From positions 1 to 48,192 of the forward strand of contig JAAERX010000127.1 in assembly GCA_024229935.1 (NCBI GenBank): DNA of 48,192 bases, written 5' to 3'. Positions 45,876 to 48,192 of this stretch are shown here, in pieces. A program made the translations under genes and the position numbers. This stretch comes from Gammaproteobacteria bacterium. Its GTDB lineage: Bacteria > Pseudomonadota > Gammaproteobacteria > Steroidobacterales > GCA-2729495. The notes under the pieces were generated by a model, which saw nothing but the letters and a program-made list of their open reading frames with translations, had not been told where the DNA came from and did no database searches. How positions within the stretch are numbered: the first letter of the stretch is position 1; the number at the start of each line of letters is the position of its first letter.

Positions 45876-47711
45876 TCAGTTACGTTGCCTTGCCACACCA
45901 CCCGGCACACAGGTTAACACCGGGAACTGACTGCTATTTCCCATATCCCAGGCATAGTTTGCGGCCGTCTTTTCAGCGACTTCGATTTCACCACTGCCAT
46001 CTGTATCACAGAAATAATACTCCGGATTTGCAACCGGCAATATATCCGGTGACCAGCCGCTAACCTCACCATTCAGTAAACTGATTCCTTCTGAATCCAT
46101 TGACATTGCGCCACTAGTATCACCTTCCTCTGTACCTGATGCCCGTCTCTGGCCTGTAGTATCTGTGCCCCAGGTACTAGCCGCTATAGTGCCTGCAGCA
46201 TTTTTACCCACCAGACCACCCACATCCTCATTGCCTTCTATAGTGCCGGTTGCATAACTATGAAACACCACACCATTATTATTTCCGCTGATACCGCCTA
46301 CACCAGCATTACCCCTCACATTGCCGGTTGCATAGGCATTACGAATCCGGCTCTTGGAATTAAAACCAACCAGACCGCCCGCATTGACATCGCTGCCTGT
46401 CACCGATCCTGTTGAAAAACTATTCGCCAGAAGAGCATCCGTATTCAAGCCAACCAGTCCACCTACTTCCTTGCCACCACTAACATCACCCGTAGCATAG
46501 CTACTGATAATCCGGCCTCGGGTGTTTAACCCGACAAGACCACCTACACCACGTCCACCACTAACCATACCCGTTGCATAACTGGAAAATATATTTGCGT
46601 TCTGATCTCCCACCAGACCACCAACTGCCATTTCTCCCTGCACATTAACGCTTGCATGGCTAAAGGAAACATTGCCAGCATTGGCGCCAACCAGCCCACC
46701 AATAGCAAACCTGCCGCTTACACTACCTGTGGAGTGGCAGTTGTATACAGTGCCAAAGTTTGATCCAACTATAGTCCCGGTCCCTGCCCGACCATTTACA
46801 GTAGCATTACGCAATTCAATATTGCGCACCACCTTGCCGCTTGAGATAACTCCAAATAAACCCACCCCTCCCACATCAGGTGAGTTGATATTCAGGTTGC
46901 TAATAGTATGGCCACGCCCATCAAAACTACCCTTGAAACCATACTTGTCAAGATCATTCATGCAATTACCAGTAGGACCACAATCACCTATGGGCTGAAA
47001 GTTTTCAATACCACTTGCATCAATATTTCGTACCAGCTCATAGTCACGCCGAATACGAGCATCAGTACTCAACTCTGTAGCATTACCCGCCCCATCACCC
47101 AGCGTAAGAATGGCCTGTAACTGCTGGATACTGCAGATCTCGTAACGCCCATCATTATTGGTATCCAGTACAAACTCATTTGGATCATTGGGTGCGGCAT
47201 CATACTGATCAGATAAACCGTCGGTATCCGAATCCAGGTCAGGGTATTTGCCAGAGCTATCATCCGGACAACGTAACTCATCCGGCAATCCAGTCATAAC
47301 CGTTGCCACATCTGAACCACCCTCTGCCAGTAATGCACCGCTCGCGGTCACTGCTGCTGCAACACCTGAAGCATTAGTATTAGCACTTCCACCGCCCAGC
47401 CCCCGCTGACTGGCAAACCAGGCAGCCAGATCCTTTAACTGCCGGTCACTCTTACCCACAATGGTGGCACTCATGATTGCGTTATCACGACCACGCTGCT
47501 GGTATGCCTTTAGTGATGTATAGAGGTACTCTTCATGTTGCCCGGCAAGAATCGGGAAGGCTGGCGATGGGCTTTTCCCATCTGCACCATGGCAGGCTGC
47601 ACAAGCAGAGGCCAGCGCCCGTCCACGCTCAGGATCACCTGCAGCTATAACATTACCAGCCAGTAACATCAGCAAGATAGTCAACCAGCGTAAAACTCCT
47701 AACTGCCGCAT
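45876..47711 (-). CDS. Secreted cytochrome c fused to Ca-binding-like loops and GLUG repeats
   Basis: 611 residues. A signal peptide is cleaved near AGNVIAA-GD. A class I cytochrome c domain covers about 24-105, with haem motif CAACH (Cys37, Cys40, His41) and a probable axial Met80. A DSDTDGLSDQYD/DTNNDGRY Asp-rich loop region (about 155-195) resembles thrombospondin/dockerin-type calcium loops. Eight GLUG-type repeats of about 25 residues (recurring GGLVGxN and YATGxVSG) form a probable beta-helix over about 300-510. A second Asp-rich DTDGSGEIE loop lies near 580. It is likely an extracellular or periplasmic electron-transfer adhesin-like protein. Function is inferred only from architecture. 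Confidence 0.82.
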   Translation of the reverse strand: MRQLGVLRWLTILLMLLAGNVIAAGDPERGRALASACAACHGADGKSPSPAFPILAGQHEEYLYTSLKAYQQRGRDNAIMSATIVGKSDRQLKDLAAWFASQRGLGGGSANTNASGVAAAVTASGALLAEGGSDVATVMTGLPDELRCPDDSSGKYPDLDSDTDGLSDQYDAAPNDPNEFVLDTNNDGRYEICSIQQLQAILTLGDGAGNATELSTDARIRRDYELVRNIDASGIENFQPIGDCGPTGNCMNDLDKYGFKGSFDGRGHTISNLNINSPDVGGVGLFGVISSGKVVRNIELRNATVNGRAGTGTIVGSNFGTVYNCHSTGSVSGRFAIGGLVGANAGNVSFSHASVNVQGEMAVGGLVGDQNANIFSSYATGMVSGGRGVGGLVGLNTRGRIISSYATGDVSGGKEVGGLVGLNTDALLANSFSTGSVTGSDVNAGGLVGFNSKSRIRNAYATGNVRGNAGVGGISGNNNGVVFHSYATGTIEGNEDVGGLVGKNAAGTIAASTWGTDTTGQRRASGTEEGDTSGAMSMDSEGISLLNGEVSGWSPDILPVANPEYYFCDTDGSGEIEVAEKTAANYAWDMGNSSQFPVLTCVPGGVARQRN

Positions 47712-48098
47712 AACCCACCCCCAAGAACTTTATTTGTAAAAGCCTGAAAATACATTCTGCACCTTTGCCTGCACCTAAAATACACCAGCCAACAGCTGGT
47801 TCCTAATCTCAATAATTATCTCCACACACACAAATTGCATAAAATGGGACATATTCAGGAAATCGGGCCGCATAGCCGCGATACGCCAGCAACTCAAATG
47901 GTTTTGAATTATCAGTAGTGACAGGCATACAAAATATTATTAAGGCACATGCTTGTTATACATCGTGACACAGCATATACACAGACACATCCCCTTAATC
48001 TATTGTTTTTTATCCCCCCTGATAAACTCGATACGGCTATGTCAACCTAGGGTAAAGCAGGTCATGATAATTATGCTGAACATGCGCCGGGCATCCTA
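47712..48098. other. Intergenic region, no gene supported
   Basis: About 390 bases upstream of the cytochrome gene; I see no reading frame with protein-like composition and no clear terminator or promoter. Confidence 0.5.
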
Positions 48099-48192
48099 TT
48101 GACCAAAATCTACATCACCCAACTCAATTTTATTACCCGGCTGGCAGCCAGCACCAACGCAATACAATGGCTTATGCTGGTGTTTGATGCAC
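48099..48192 (+). CDS. Possible start of a further gene cut by the right edge
   Basis: From TTG 48099 an open frame reads TKIYITQLNFITRLAASTN then AIQWLMLVFDA to the window end; a stop lies upstream at 48048. The composition is protein-like with a hydrophobic tail, but there is too little to name. Confidence 0.25.
   Translation, partial: MTKIYITQLNFITRLAASTNAIQWLMLVFDA

Overview
The window looks like a chromosomal segment of a gammaproteobacterium, probably an uncultured or environmental lineage, with roughly 45-50 % G+C. The gammaproteobacterial signals are typA/bipA, uup, an SrkA-type kinase, a MipA/OmpV-like porin, a Bax-like glucosaminidase and WaaE-like LPS glycosyltransferases. No rRNA, tRNA, CRISPR array or intact mobile element was seen, and the species cannot be named from the sequence.

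Left part (1-10785, minus strand): a tightly coupled biosynthetic operon. In transcription order it is a zinc-dependent deaminase, a ToxA-like SAM methyltransferase, a 2063-residue NRPS (A with an inserted PRMT-like methyltransferase, T, C, A, T) and a second NRPS that runs off the left edge (TubC-type docking domain, C, A, T, ...). All three junctions overlap (TAATG, GTGA, GTGA). The specificity pockets are unusual: the first A domain has Gly where the amino-group-binding Asp should be, and the second has the Val-Asp start typical of beta-amino-acid activation.

Divergent from it (11022-16511, plus strand): a complete coenzyme F420 pathway, npdG-cofE-cofD-cofC-fbiC. It makes the deazaflavin F420 and the enzyme that reduces it with NADPH. 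A full F420 operon back-to-back with an NRPS in a proteobacterium is the most interesting feature here. It suggests, but does not prove, an F420H2-dependent step in the natural-product pathway. Three glycosyltransferase-type genes follow (16529-19473): a CDP-glycerol glycerophosphotransferase-like protein, a WaaE/KdtX-like GT2 and a GT4. They fit envelope polysaccharide or LPS-core assembly.

Middle part (19474-37360): a periplasmic PQQ dehydrogenase and an SDR; an assimilatory sulfite/nitrite reductase cassette (DUF2849, cysI-like, DUF934); a lipoprotein; a polyphosphate-polymerase-like VTC / CotH kinase-like / DUF4956 module; a flavin-reductase-like protein carrying a PCP_red tail; a small methyltransferase; an unknown membrane protein; a membrane-tethered SDR; a 3' fragment of a universal stress protein gene; a beta-propeller protein; an SrkA-like kinase; and a VOC protein.

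Right part (37388-48192): translation-related typA and the ABC-F ATPase uup, a small unknown protein, a MipA-like outer-membrane protein, a Bax-like glucosaminidase lipoprotein, an NTF2-like secreted protein, a secreted beta-propeller protein, and a secreted cytochrome c fused to calcium-binding-like loops and GLUG repeats. The last ~480 bases hold no convincing complete gene.
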